Part shown: positions 44,030 through 52,265 of the stretch, in pieces
Numbering within the stretch: position 1 is the first letter of the stretch
Layout of the letters: every line of letters starts with the position of its first letter
Assembly (NCBI GenBank): GCA_016207165.1
Contig: JACQQD010000008.1
Location: 1-64,000 of the forward strand
Direction: 5' to 3'
Source: Microcaldota archaeon
GTDB lineage: Archaea; Micrarchaeota; Micrarchaeia; Norongarragalinales; Norongarragalinaceae
Length of the DNA: 64,000 nt
Notes under the pieces: model-generated
What the model saw: only the letters and a program-made list of their open reading frames with translations
The model's database searches: none
What the model was told of the DNA's origin: nothing
Position numbers and translations under genes: made by a program

Positions 44030-44141
44030 TTTGATTCGCGTTAGCCGGGGGTTCGGGGGAACCTGGGACTATAGGGGGCGGAGCCCCCTGTGGTCCGGGC
44101 GTGAGAACCGGGATGCCATGCTGGGCTTTTTGCTTCGGTAG
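43991..44141 (+). mobile_element. 3'-end element 5 (in a pilin gene)
   Basis: A 30-nt direct repeat of the pilin gene's 3' coding end lies at 43991-44020 and 44103-44132. The 82-bp interior has the TTCGCG..TTAGCCGGGGGTT left motif shared with element 2 and a 14-bp hairpin with GGA loop at 44066-44096 (all 14 positions pair, two as G.T). The right end GGTCCGGG is shared with elements 1 and 4. This is the only copy in the window in a protein gene, showing that the family targets gene 3' ends, not tRNA structure alone. Confidence 0.75.
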
Positions 44142-44181
44142 ACGGAAATCCTTTTCTGTCCGTGTATCCTTTTTTCTCTGC

Positions 44182-44697
44182 ATGAAAGCGTTGCGGCGCG
44201 AGTTTGAGGATTTGCATGGGTGGAGGCTCGTTGAAGCGGATCGGGTTTTCCGGTCCAGAAAGCCTCTTGTTCCAGGTCAGCCGTTGGACGTGAGCTTTAA
44301 TTCAGGCATTCGGTTGTATGCGCCTATACTTCGATTTCAGGTTCCTTTGGATGCCGTCCTGAGGCGGAAGCGAGCCGAGGCGTTGCGCGACCGATGGAAT
44401 CTGATTCAACGGCCTTCGCTGGACTCCGCAGACTCGCGGGCCAGAATTCGGTACTACCTGGATACGCATCGCTTTCAACGGGTCCGCGATTTGTTTAACG
44501 ATTCGCGATTGCATCGGGACCTCCGTGCGGAAGTGGCGGCTCCACTGCGCACGTTCTTCGGTGGGTTATTGGATTCCGGACGGTTTGACGGGGCGCGGTT
44601 TCAGCCTTACTACGTACTTCGGAAACTCGATGACGCGTCGGGAAAACCCGTTTTGGAGTTGCTTGTTTCCTTTGCGCGGATGACGCCGCAAGGGTGA
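44182..44697 (+). CDS. Hypothetical protein in the pilus locus
   Basis: 171 residues from ATG 44182; soluble, Arg/Asp/Leu-rich, no signal or membrane helix. No family recognised. It follows element 5 and overlaps the prepilin peptidase gene by 4 nt, so the two are co-translated. Confidence 0.6.
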   Translation: MKALRREFEDLHGWRLVEADRVFRSRKPLVPGQPLDVSFNSGIRLYAPILRFQVPLDAVLRRKRAEALRDRWNLIQRPSLDSADSRARIRYYLDTHRFQRVRDLFNDSRLHRDLRAEVAAPLRTFFGGLLDSGRFDGARFQPYYVLRKLDDASGKPVLELLVSFARMTPQG

Positions 44698-45161
44698 GTG
44701 GATTTTTTTTCTACCCGTGGTTTTTCTTTTCTTTTTCCCGTATTTGGTTCGTGTTGGCGGAAATCGTTTTCTTGCAGTACGCGTTGGGCGCGGCGGCCTG
44801 GGATGTTGCGTTGGGTAAAGTGCCGAATTTCTGGAATGGGTTGTGGGTGGCGGCCGGGTTTTCGTTGGCGGGTTTGTCGTTTCCCGTTTTGGCGGCGGGC
44901 GGGTTTGTCTTGGGCTTGTGGCGGTTGGGCGTGTGGGGTGCCGGTGACGCCAAGTTTTTTGTCGGAATGGCGTTGTTTTGCTCGGCGTGGCTTTGGCCGT
45001 GGGCTTGGTTGGCCGTGTTTCTGGCTTCCGCGGTCTTGTTGGCCGGGTGGTTGGTGTTTAATAGGCAGAATTCGAAAGGATTGCGTCCGTCCTTCGTCCC
45101 GTTTCTGGTGGCGGGGTTTGTCGTGGTGTGGGCGTTGGCGGGTTTGGGCGTGTTGATGTGA
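44694..45161 (+). CDS. Class III prepilin peptidase (A24, FlaK/EppA-like)
   Basis: 155 residues, about five membrane helices. The two catalytic aspartates of the aspartic prepilin peptidases are visible: D37 in AAWDVALGKVPN and D85 in GAGDAKF. It removes the short basic leader of the many class III pilins in this region. It overlaps the next gene by 4 nt. Confidence 0.92.
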   Translation: MSGFFFYPWFFFSFSRIWFVLAEIVFLQYALGAAAWDVALGKVPNFWNGLWVAAGFSLAGLSFPVLAAGGFVLGLWRLGVWGAGDAKFFVGMALFCSAWLWPWAWLAVFLASAVLLAGWLVFNRQNSKGLRPSFVPFLVAGFVVVWALAGLGVLM

Positions 45162-45595
45162 GTCGTGGACAATTTAGCATTGATTTTTTCCTGGTTTTGT
45201 CCATTGTCGTGGCCTTCAGCGTGCTGTTGTACAATGTGGCGTTGGGCGAAATCGGCAAGACGAAGCTCTTGGATTCCGCGGTGTTGGGCAAGCACGCATT
45301 GGATGAGTTGGCCTCCGGCGTGGACACGGCCGCCTTTTCGGGCAACCAGAGCCGCTTGCGCAAGGAATTGTTCGTTCCCGAGGACGTCAATTGCCTGTAT
45401 TTTAACTCCACCGAGAACGCGTTTTACTGTTTTGTGACGTCCTCGTTTTTGGAGGGGAGGCCCAACCGGTTGGTCAGCCGGTCTTTGTTGTCGTCCACGC
45501 CGTTGGACGTGCAATGCGGGCTGGCACCGGGCTGGCATGCCGCGTCGTTTTTCAACAACGGTTCGCACGTGGTGGTTTCATGCAGCGGCGTCTGA
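45158..45595 (+). CDS. Pilin-like secreted protein (class III leader)
   Basis: 145 residues from GTG 45158, overlapping the peptidase stop as GTGA. Leader MSRGQFSIDFFLVLSIVVAF, one helix, then a ~115-residue extracellular head with three to four cysteines and N-glycosylation sequons. Probably a minor pilin. Overlaps the next gene by 16 nt. Confidence 0.75.
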   Translation: MSRGQFSIDFFLVLSIVVAFSVLLYNVALGEIGKTKLLDSAVLGKHALDELASGVDTAAFSGNQSRLRKELFVPEDVNCLYFNSTENAFYCFVTSSFLEGRPNRLVSRSLLSSTPLDVQCGLAPGWHAASFFNNGSHVVVSCSGV

Positions 45596-46005
45596 GGCGG
45601 TTGTTTGCCTTGCGCCCATTGGGTTCGCGCGCCTGCTTTCGAGGCCAGGGAGCCGTAGAGTACTTGTTCGTCATCGTTTTCCTGGTGGGCTTCATCGTCG
45701 CCGTGCTGGTTCCGTCTGTGCGGCAAGCGGAAATCTCGGTGGCTCTTTCCTCCGCTCGGCAGGGTTTTCTGGACGCGTCGTCTCCGGACGCGCGCTTGCT
45801 TTCGCTGAATTATTCGGTGCAGGAGGATACCGTGTGGTTGGACCCTCAGGTAATCAACCGTTCCACGGGTGGGCCGTTGGCGTTGTCCGCTGTACTTTCC
45901 GCTGGAATGTTGGATGGCGTGCAAAAGTTGTCGCCGTCGCAAACCCGCAATGAATCGTGCGCGTTTACTTCGAATTTTGCGTATTGCCTGGTGGGTTCGT
46001 CGTGA
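45580..46005 (+). CDS. Pilin-like secreted protein (class III leader)
   Basis: 141 residues from ATG 45580. A longer basic leader ends in FRGQGAVEYLFVIVFLVGF, then the helix and a head of about 95 residues with two cysteines near the C-terminus. Likely a minor pilin. Its stop overlaps the next GTG. Confidence 0.75.
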   Translation: MQRRLRRLFALRPLGSRACFRGQGAVEYLFVIVFLVGFIVAVLVPSVRQAEISVALSSARQGFLDASSPDARLLSLNYSVQEDTVWLDPQVINRSTGGPLALSAVLSAGMLDGVQKLSPSQTRNESCAFTSNFAYCLVGSS

Positions 46006-46469
46006 TTTGGTTCCAGTTGTTGTTGGTCTTGTTTTTGGCTTTGCCGCTTTTGTTCTCGTTTTTGCCGTGGGTGGGGGTGGCGTTGTTGTACGCCGCGTTT
46101 TTGGTCGCGGGGTTGTTCAAGGCGTTGTCGTTTTCGCCGCCGAACAAAAAGCCGGCGGTGGCGCTGTATGCCTTTTTCGCCGCGCTTTCTTTGGTTCTGT
46201 CGTTGGGGCTTCAGGCCGGCGTCGTCGTGTGGGTTTTAGCGGTTGGCGCCGTGGCGGCCTTGGGCGTTTTTTTTGTCTGGCTGTCGTTTTGGCAGCGTGA
46301 TGTGTCTTGCGAAATGCTGGGTTGGACCAACGGCTTTGCGGTGCTGCGCGTGCCGAAGTTGTTGGTGGCGTGGGTGCGTCCGGGCGTGTACGCGTTGGCG
46401 TGCCCCCAAAAGCCGAAGGCAAAGTTAGTCATCGTTCGTTTCGGTTGGAGTGGCGGAAAGATTCTGTGA
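46002..46469 (+). CDS. Multi-pass membrane protein of the pilus locus
   Basis: 155 residues from GTG 46002. Four hydrophobic segments in the first 100 residues, then a ~50-residue cytoplasmic or extracellular domain. Family not recognised. Stop/start overlaps (GTGA) on both sides tie it to the pilin operon. Confidence 0.65.
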   Translation: MIWFQLLLVLFLALPLLFSFLPWVGVALLYAAFLVAGLFKALSFSPPNKKPAVALYAFFAALSLVLSLGLQAGVVVWVLAVGAVAALGVFFVWLSFWQRDVSCEMLGWTNGFAVLRVPKLLVAWVRPGVYALACPQKPKAKLVIVRFGWSGGKIL

Positions 46470-46777
46470 AGAGAGTGTTTTTGGTATTGGCGCTTCTGGG
46501 TTTTGCCGTAGCCTTTTTTTTCCAGTCCTCGCCCGCGGCCACGCGCGTGTCGGCGTTGTCGGAACGTTTTGAGGGACGAAGCGTTCTGGCATGGGGCGTG
46601 GTGCAAGCCGTTTCGGGTCCGTGGATGCGGGTGTGTGATGCGGGCCGGTGCGTGTCGGTGGTGTCGTCCCGCGATTTTGACTCTCGTTTTTCCGGCCGGC
46701 GGGTGTGGGTGGACGGCGTGTACCGGCAGGACACTTTGTTCGTCAAGACGCCAAAGGACGTCGACGTGTCCGGCTAG
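46466..46777 (+). CDS. Membrane-anchored OB-fold-like protein
   Basis: 103 residues from GTG 46466: signal/anchor helix (about 3-19), then a domain whose strand pattern (VLAWGVVQAV..WMRVCD..CVSVV..GRRVWVDGVY) resembles a small OB fold. Function unknown. Last gene of the pilus operon; converges with pdxT, overlapping by 4 nt. Confidence 0.6.
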   Translation: MKRVFLVLALLGFAVAFFFQSSPAATRVSALSERFEGRSVLAWGVVQAVSGPWMRVCDAGRCVSVVSSRDFDSRFSGRRVWVDGVYRQDTLFVKTPKDVDVSG

Positions 46778-47358
46778 CGCTTGACGAAATTCAGGAGAAA
46801 GTGTTCGTGGAGGCGCAAGTCGCCGGAGAGTTCGGGGTGAAACGCGAGCGCCAACGCGTTTTGTTGTTCGACGCCGACCACGGTTTCGTTGAAAAAGGCC
46901 ACCGATTGCGCCGGGGCTTGGACGTTTGAGGCGCTGGGCGCGCGAATAAAGATTCCTGGGAACGGCTCTTCCAGGAACGAGACGTGGACGGGGGCTTGGA
47001 AGCTTTCGCGTTGTCGGCCAAACGCGTTGCGTTCCACGCAGAAATCCATGCGTTGCAACAGTTTTTGCCCGGTTTGCTGGACTTGGATGCCGCCGGTTTT
47101 GGCCAACAGCACCATGCCAGCGCACGTGCCAAGGATGGGCAAGTCTTCCAGGGCGTCTTTCATTTCATTTTTGTCGATGAGTTTGGAAATGGTGGTGGAT
47201 TCGCCGCCGGGAAGGATGGCGGCATCGGCGTTTTCCAACGCGAGTCGGTCTTTGGCCCATGAGACGGCGCCGTGGAAATTCAGGTTTTTCATGGCTTTTT
47301 CCGTGGCGTGCACGTGTTCCAAGACGGCGCCTTGCACTCCAACGACGGCGATGTTCAT
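46774..47358 (-). CDS. pdxT: Pyridoxal 5'-phosphate synthase glutaminase subunit
   Basis: 194 residues, class I glutaminase: LPGGEST, nucleophile Cys in GTCAGM, and the His/Glu pair in FHPELS. It supplies ammonia to PdxS. Its ATG overlaps the pdxS stop by 4 nt. Confidence 0.96.
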   Translation of the reverse strand: MNIAVVGVQGAVLEHVHATEKAMKNLNFHGAVSWAKDRLALENADAAILPGGESTTISKLIDKNEMKDALEDLPILGTCAGMVLLAKTGGIQVQQTGQKLLQRMDFCVERNAFGRQRESFQAPVHVSFLEEPFPGIFIRAPSASNVQAPAQSVAFFNETVVGVEQQNALALAFHPELSGDLRLHEHFLLNFVKR

Positions 47359-48227
47359 TGGCTTCTCTCCTGCATGCGCACGGCGGGTTTTTCCTCGCCT
47401 TTCATGGCGGACCCCAACATTTTGGAGGCGTCCGCCACGACGTGGGGGTCGTCGAATTTCTGGGTGGCCGAGACGATGGCTTTGGCGTAGGCTTCCGGGT
47501 TGTCGGACTTGAAAATGCCGGATCCCACAAATACGCCGTCCACGCCCAACTGCATCAGGAGCGCGGCGTCGGCCGGCGTGGCGATGCCGCCGGCGGCAAA
47601 GTTGACAACAGGCAATCGGCTCATTTCCTTGGTTTGCGTGACGAGTTCCAGGGGCACGCGCATTTGCTGGGCTTTTTGTTGCAGCGCGTTTTGGCTGAGG
47701 GACTCCAGTTCCAAAATTTCGTTTTGGATGCAGCGGGTGTGGCGGACGGCTTGGACGATGTTGCCTGTTCCGGGCTCGCCTTTGGTGCGGATCATGGCCG
47801 CGCCTTCGTCAATGCGCCGCAGCGCTTCGCCCAGGTTTTTGGCTCCGCATACAAAGGGGACGGTGAAGGCTTTTTTGTCGATGTGGCGTTCTTCGTCGGC
47901 GACGCTCAAGACTTCGCTTTCGTCAATCATGTCCACGCCGATTTGTTGCAGGACTTGGGCTTCCGCGAAGTGGCCGATGCGGGCTTTGGCCATGATGGGG
48001 ATGGTGACGGCCTGCATGACGCGTTCGATCCGCGCCGGGTCGGCCATGCGGGCTATCCCGCCGGCGGCGCGGATGTCCGCGGGCACGCGCTCCAGCACCA
48101 TGACGGCCACGGCTCCGGCTTTTTCCGCGAGAATGGCTTGGTCTTCGTTGACTACGTCCATGATGACTCCGCCTTTCTGCATGCGGGCAAAGCCCCGCTT
48201 GACTATCGGAGTACCGGTTTGAATCAT
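47355..48227 (-). CDS. pdxS: Pyridoxal 5'-phosphate synthase subunit PdxS
   Basis: From ATG 48227, 290 residues. A (beta/alpha)8 barrel with [14 protein letters not shown], the lysine in IMAKARIGH, the second lysine in [11 protein letters not shown], and [20 protein letters not shown]. It makes PLP from ribose 5-phosphate, glyceraldehyde 3-phosphate and ammonia. PLP is the cofactor of the ArgD encoded upstream in the window. Confidence 0.97.
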   Translation of the reverse strand: MIQTGTPIVKRGFARMQKGGVIMDVVNEDQAILAEKAGAVAVMVLERVPADIRAAGGIARMADPARIERVMQAVTIPIMAKARIGHFAEAQVLQQIGVDMIDESEVLSVADEERHIDKKAFTVPFVCGAKNLGEALRRIDEGAAMIRTKGEPGTGNIVQAVRHTRCIQNEILELESLSQNALQQKAQQMRVPLELVTQTKEMSRLPVVNFAAGGIATPADAALLMQLGVDGVFVGSGIFKSDNPEAYAKAIVSATQKFDDPHVVADASKMLGSAMKGEEKPAVRMQERSQ

Positions 48228-48304
48228 GGTGGAACGCTGTGGCGTGCCGCGTTTTTTAAGGCCACTCTTCGCTCGGTTGATTGGAATTCTACCCAAGGCT
48301 TTTC

Positions 48305-49456
48305 ATGGGTTTTTTCCGCTTTCCCTTCATGTGGGATTTCATTTCGGGGTGGGTGTGGGGGGCGTTGGGCGTTCTGCCGTTTCTTCACACCAACCTTCTT
48401 TTGGCGTTTTTGTCGGATTCATCCAGCGCCGTTTCCGTGTGCGTGCTGGCGTTTTCGCACCTGGTTTTTGAGGCGGTGCCCGCCGTTTTCTTCGGGATTC
48501 CGGGAGCCCAGCACGGCGTCGCGGCGTTGCCGGCCCACCAGTTGGTCGCCCAAGGAAGCGGGCGTACGGCGGTTGGAGCGGTGCTCTTGGGTTTGCTTTG
48601 GGGTGTGGCCGGCGCGGTCGCCTTGTCCCCGGTCTTCTTTTTCCTGCTTCCCGTCTTGTTTGATTTCGTTCGGCCCTGGTCTGGATTGTTGTTGTCGGCG
48701 GTGGTCGTGGTTTCCCTGGCCCTGGATGGCTTGTCTTTCAAGCATGCGGCGTTCTTCCTTTTTTTCGGGGCGATGGGGTTGGCCGTTTTTTCTTTGCCTT
48801 TGGCCGAGCCTTTGTTTCCTCTTTTGTCGGGGTTGTTCGGCGTGCCAGCGCTTTGGTTGGCGTCCCAGGCATCGATGTCTTTTGGCGGCCCGGCGCCCAA
48901 GGCCCCGTTTTGGATGGGTTTGTTGGGGGCGGCGTTGGGAGGCTTCTCGGTGTTGTTGCCGGCGATGAGTCCCGCGTTTTTGTCGGCGTTTGCTTTTTTG
49001 TTTTTGGAAGCCTCGCCCGTCTCGTTTCTGGTCCTGTCTTTTGCGTTGGCGTCCAGCAAGTTGTTCTTCGACTTTTTTGGCGTTTTGTCTATTGGCAAGG
49101 CCCGTTCCGCGGCCGCCGCGTCCTGGCAGGATGCCGGCGTCTTGTTTCCCGAGGGCCTTGAAGCGTTGGCGTTTGGCGTCCTGGGGTTCTTGTTGGCGTG
49201 GGTGTTGGTGTTTGTGTTCTGGCGGCGTTTCGCCGAAATTTTGCCCGTATTTTCGTCGCGGTTTTTCGCGTGGACGCTGTTGGGTTTGGTGGTTGCCGGC
49301 GCGTTCTGGGCCAACGGGCCTTGGGGTGTTTTCGTTCTTTCCTGGGCGTCCGTGTCGTCCCTGGCGGCACTTTCCCAGCGGGTTCCCCGAAAGTACGCGT
49401 TGGGTGTTTTGCTGGTGCCCGCCATCGCCTACGCATGGGGGTGGACAGGGTTTTAA
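48305..49456 (+). CDS. TctA/DUF112-like multi-pass membrane protein
   Basis: From ATG 48305, 383 residues with about ten membrane helices. The pattern GVLPFLHTNLL and FGIPGAQHGVAALPAHQLV fits the archaeal TctA-like (DUF112) permeases. Substrate unknown; no TctB/TctC partners nearby. A TTG at 48281 is an alternative start; a TATA-like TTTTTTAAGG lies at about 48251. Confidence 0.7.
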   Translation: MGFFRFPFMWDFISGWVWGALGVLPFLHTNLLLAFLSDSSSAVSVCVLAFSHLVFEAVPAVFFGIPGAQHGVAALPAHQLVAQGSGRTAVGAVLLGLLWGVAGAVALSPVFFFLLPVLFDFVRPWSGLLLSAVVVVSLALDGLSFKHAAFFLFFGAMGLAVFSLPLAEPLFPLLSGLFGVPALWLASQASMSFGGPAPKAPFWMGLLGAALGGFSVLLPAMSPAFLSAFAFLFLEASPVSFLVLSFALASSKLFFDFFGVLSIGKARSAAAASWQDAGVLFPEGLEALAFGVLGFLLAWVLVFVFWRRFAEILPVFSSRFFAWTLLGLVVAGAFWANGPWGVFVLSWASVSSLAALSQRVPRKYALGVLLVPAIAYAWGWTGF

Positions 49457-49459
49457 GAC
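49450..49459 (+). promoter_or_regulatory. TATA box of the second pilin-like operon
   Basis: GTTTTAAGAC lies about 25 nt before ATG 49479, spacing that fits a leaderless transcript for the 49479-51738 gene run. It overlaps the end of the preceding gene. Confidence 0.5.
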
Positions 49460-49478
49460 CCCGTCGTGTTGTCTCGTT

Positions 49479-49871
49479 ATGCGCGGCCAAGTCTCGCTGG
49501 AGATATTTTTTTCCGTGTCGCTGTTCGTCTTGTTGCTGTTTTGGTTGAATCACTTCGTCGGCGTGGCCGCGGAGGCAACGAATTCGGATCGAGCAGTTTT
49601 TGCCACGGCATTTTCCCTGGCGCATGCCGCGGATGCGGCCTGCCGGCTGAACCTCTCCGTCAACCTGCCCTCGCCGTGCCTGGCCGATGCCGGGCCATTG
49701 GTCTTGTCCGTTGGCCAGGGCACGCTGAACCTCAACGGCGTGGGCGTGTCCACGGCCTGCCAATTTCAGCCTGGTCAATTTGTGGTCCCGGGGTGCGGAA
49801 AGCGGCTGTGCGTGCAGTCTCTGGACGCTGGCGGGGCCGTACTGCGGCCGGAACCTTGCTCGGGGGATTGA
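49479..49871 (+). CDS. Pilin-like protein (class III leader)
   Basis: 130 residues: leader MRGQVSLEIFFSVSLFVLLLFW with Q-x3-E, one helix, then a head with about five cysteines. First gene of a five-gene run of similar short secreted proteins separated from the main pilus locus by pdxST and the TctA-like gene. Confidence 0.75.
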   Translation: MRGQVSLEIFFSVSLFVLLLFWLNHFVGVAAEATNSDRAVFATAFSLAHAADAACRLNLSVNLPSPCLADAGPLVLSVGQGTLNLNGVGVSTACQFQPGQFVVPGCGKRLCVQSLDAGGAVLRPEPCSGD

Positions 49872-49875
49872 TGGT

Positions 49876-50229
49876 TTGACGCGGGGGCAATTGTTCAGCA
49901 TGGATTTCTTGGTTTCCGTCCTCATTTTGACGGTCGCGCTGGGTTTGTTCATTCACGCCGCCGAGTTTCCCGCTGCCTTGTTTTCCGGGCCGGAACCGGC
50001 GTTGGCGGCGCTGTCCACCGCCATTTTGTCGAGCCAACCCAACTTGGGCCAAGGCACGCTGAACGCGGCCGCGCTTTCCGGCCCGGGTTTCTGCGTCCGC
50101 ATCTCCAATTCGTCTCACACGTGGTTTGACGGTTGCGCGGATTTTTCCTGCCCCAATCCGCGGGCCGTTGACCGGTACGCCAACTGCGACGGCGCGCTGT
50201 GCACGGTGTCGGTTCGGGGGTGTCCTTGA
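49876..50229 (+). CDS. Pilin-like protein (class III leader)
   Basis: 117 residues from TTG 49876: MTRGQLFSMDFLVSVLILTVAL, helix, and a Cys-containing head (four to five cysteines). The usual Glu of the class III motif is replaced by Asp. Stop overlaps the next ATG by one base (TGATG). Confidence 0.68.
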   Translation: MTRGQLFSMDFLVSVLILTVALGLFIHAAEFPAALFSGPEPALAALSTAILSSQPNLGQGTLNAAALSGPGFCVRISNSSHTWFDGCADFSCPNPRAVDRYANCDGALCTVSVRGCP

Positions 50230-50588
50230 TGCGGGGGTTTTTGCTGACGCTGGATGCCTTGTTTGCTTTGGCCATCCTCATTGCGGGGCTGTCCTTTTTT
50301 GCGGTGCAGTCTTTTTCCGAACCCGCGGCCGCCTCGGCGTTGTACTTGGTTGGACGCGATTTCCTGGTGTTGCCGCCGGGACTTCAACCCGAATTGGCGG
50401 ATTCTTTGGAGCCCCGGGGGTTCACGGTTTCCAGCCAACCCCCCAATTCTCGCTTCGTCGTCCAGGCCAAGGCATTCCGGTATGTTAGGGCCTGCGAGGG
50501 AGCCGTGAGCCCAGATGCGGGTTGCCTGCGGGAGACGGATGCCGCGTTTTCGTCCATTCAATCCGTGACGTGGGTGGGCGTGCGATGA
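50229..50588 (+). CDS. Pilin-like protein
   Basis: 119 residues from ATG 50229. The leader is reduced to MRGFLLTLDALFALAILIAG, with Asp at the Glu position and no Gln; helix then a ~90-residue head. Probably a minor pilin of the same pseudopilus-like tip. Overlaps the next gene by 4 nt. Confidence 0.65.
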   Translation: MRGFLLTLDALFALAILIAGLSFFAVQSFSEPAAASALYLVGRDFLVLPPGLQPELADSLEPRGFTVSSQPPNSRFVVQAKAFRYVRACEGAVSPDAGCLRETDAAFSSIQSVTWVGVR

Positions 50589-51124
50589 AGGGTTTTTACT
50601 CGGGGTTTGCCGCGGCTTTAGTCACCTTGTCTTTGGCTGGACTTTTTTTCGCCGTGTTGGCGCTTTCCTACCAGGACGTGGCCGCGTTGGCGGAATTGGA
50701 CGCCGTTCGCACTTTTGACCGGGCCCAGGACGCCCAAGACGTTTTGCGTGAGGTGGTGGCGGACGCCGCCGTGGATTCCGCCTTTGCCGCGCACGGCTGC
50801 CAGCCGGGGCCGTCGGTGTGTGCGCCGGACGGTTTTTCGTCCCGGGTGTCCACGTATGCATCCCGTGCCGCGTCCCGGCTTTCCGACGGAATCTCCGTCC
50901 ACGTTCAAGTCCAAGACGTTTCGTGCCGAGCGTTGACTCCTTCTTTGGGCGTGGACGCGTCGTACGAGGTCAATGCGTCGCTGACGGTGGACGTAACGGG
51001 TTTCCAATCCGGTACTCCGGCTGACGTGGAGGTGTCCTATCGCGTGGATGCTTCCAACGCTCCCGGCGGCCTCATTCGCGTGGGCGCAAAACCGGAATGG
51101 GTCGTCCAATTTGAGTGCCCGTGA
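50585..51124 (+). CDS. Pilin-like secreted protein
   Basis: 179 residues: N-terminal helix (MKGFYSGFAAALVTLSLAGLFF), an acidic coiled stretch (about 35-75), then a beta-rich domain with cysteine pairs. The leader is non-canonical. It overlaps the next GTG as GTGA. Confidence 0.62.
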   Translation: MKGFYSGFAAALVTLSLAGLFFAVLALSYQDVAALAELDAVRTFDRAQDAQDVLREVVADAAVDSAFAAHGCQPGPSVCAPDGFSSRVSTYASRAASRLSDGISVHVQVQDVSCRALTPSLGVDASYEVNASLTVDVTGFQSGTPADVEVSYRVDASNAPGGLIRVGAKPEWVVQFECP

Positions 51125-51738
51125 AAAGGGCTTTAAACGCGTTTAATCCCATTAAGCGCTTGATGAAGCGCGTTTTGGTCCTCTCGTTGTTCGTGCTTTT
51201 GGGCGTTGTGGCCTTCTCCTACTTGGCGTCCACAAAATCCGCCCTCACGGAAACGCAGGCCGTGGACGTGGTATTGGAGGATGTGAAGCCCTTGGAAAGC
51301 CAAGGCGTCATGGCTCGCGTCGTGGATTCGCGTTTTGAAAACGGCAAGTGGGCTGTCGACGTGCTCTTGACGCGCCGAGCGCACACGAAATGTCCATCCG
51401 TGGAAAAACGGTTCTACTCGCTGTTGCCCATTGGTTTCCGTTCCGAGTCCGTGGTGGCTTCCTGCAACCCGCCGGTGGCCATCAGTTACCGTGAGGAAGC
51501 CCTGATCCGCTCGGCCAAGGATGCCGGCGCGTTCTCGGAGGGCTACGGGTGCGCGTTTTACTGGGCGGACTTTGATGCCGCCACGTCGGCTTCTTATTGT
51601 GCTTCGCCAGAATCTTCGGCCGTCCAAGCCTTCGGATCCGGCTTGCCGCAGAACACGTGGGTCGTCTCCTGGACGTGGAACAACGCCACCGCGTTCTTCG
51701 CGTATTCCCCAAGTGACGCGTTTTTGAAGTCGTCGTGA
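51121..51738 (+). CDS. Membrane-anchored secreted protein
   Basis: 205 residues from GTG 51121: basic N-terminus, one membrane helix (about 18-34), then an extracellular domain with about five cysteines. Last of the five small secreted proteins; its stop overlaps the GINS start by 4 nt, which puts surface proteins and a replication gene on one transcript. Confidence 0.62.
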   Translation: MKRALNAFNPIKRLMKRVLVLSLFVLLGVVAFSYLASTKSALTETQAVDVVLEDVKPLESQGVMARVVDSRFENGKWAVDVLLTRRAHTKCPSVEKRFYSLLPIGFRSESVVASCNPPVAISYREEALIRSAKDAGAFSEGYGCAFYWADFDAATSASYCASPESSAVQAFGSGLPQNTWVVSWTWNNATAFFAYSPSDAFLKSS

Positions 51739-52265
51739 AAAACGTTATGGCGTCGGAAGTCAGTTACGCGGCCCTCCGCTCGTTGCAGACCCAGGAACGC
51801 CATTCGCCCCAGCTTCTGCCTTTGGATTCGGATTTCTACCAGCGCTACGCTTCGTGGCTGTCGGAATTGGAACAGAACGTGCGCGAGCGGTTCTCGTTGG
51901 AAGCCGCCAAGGAACTGGAAAGCGCGCGCAAGATTTTGAACGACGTGTTCACCTTGCGTGCCCAGAAAATCTTTTTCAAGGCATTGCGGGATTTCCGCGC
52001 CGGGCGGGTGGATGCCGCTGGACTCTCCGAACAAGAAAAAGAGTTATATACGGGCCTGGTTACCCTTCTTTCTCGGCACCAGTTGGGCGCTTCGATTCCC
52101 TCGGTTAACGGTGAACTTCAGGTGGACATCGTCGCCGACGTGCCGGCGTTTGTGGGTTTTGATGCGCAACCGTACGGGCCTTTCAGGCCCGGCCAGCGGG
52201 TCGTGCTTCCACGCAAGCAAGCCGAGTTTCTGCAACGCAAGGGCGTTGTCAAGGTGATTTCATGA
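51735..52265 (+). CDS. GINS replication complex subunit
   Basis: 176 residues: helical A-domain (LPLDSDFYQRYASWLSELE, ELESARKILNDV) followed by the C-terminal B-domain (VPAFVGFDAQPYGPFRPGQRVVLP), the arrangement of archaeal Gins51/Gins15. It is part of the CMG-like replicative helicase with MCM and GAN/RecJ. Overlaps the L44e start by 4 nt. Confidence 0.9.
   Translation: MKNVMASEVSYAALRSLQTQERHSPQLLPLDSDFYQRYASWLSELEQNVRERFSLEAAKELESARKILNDVFTLRAQKIFFKALRDFRAGRVDAAGLSEQEKELYTGLVTLLSRHQLGASIPSVNGELQVDIVADVPAFVGFDAQPYGPFRPGQRVVLPRKQAEFLQRKGVVKVIS

Noticed and set aside
39125-46777. Archaellum operon
   Set aside because: ATPase and platform proteins fit, but no FlaF/FlaG/FlaH homologs are seen, there are two platform proteins and the pilins have short class III leaders; a type IV pilus is more likely.
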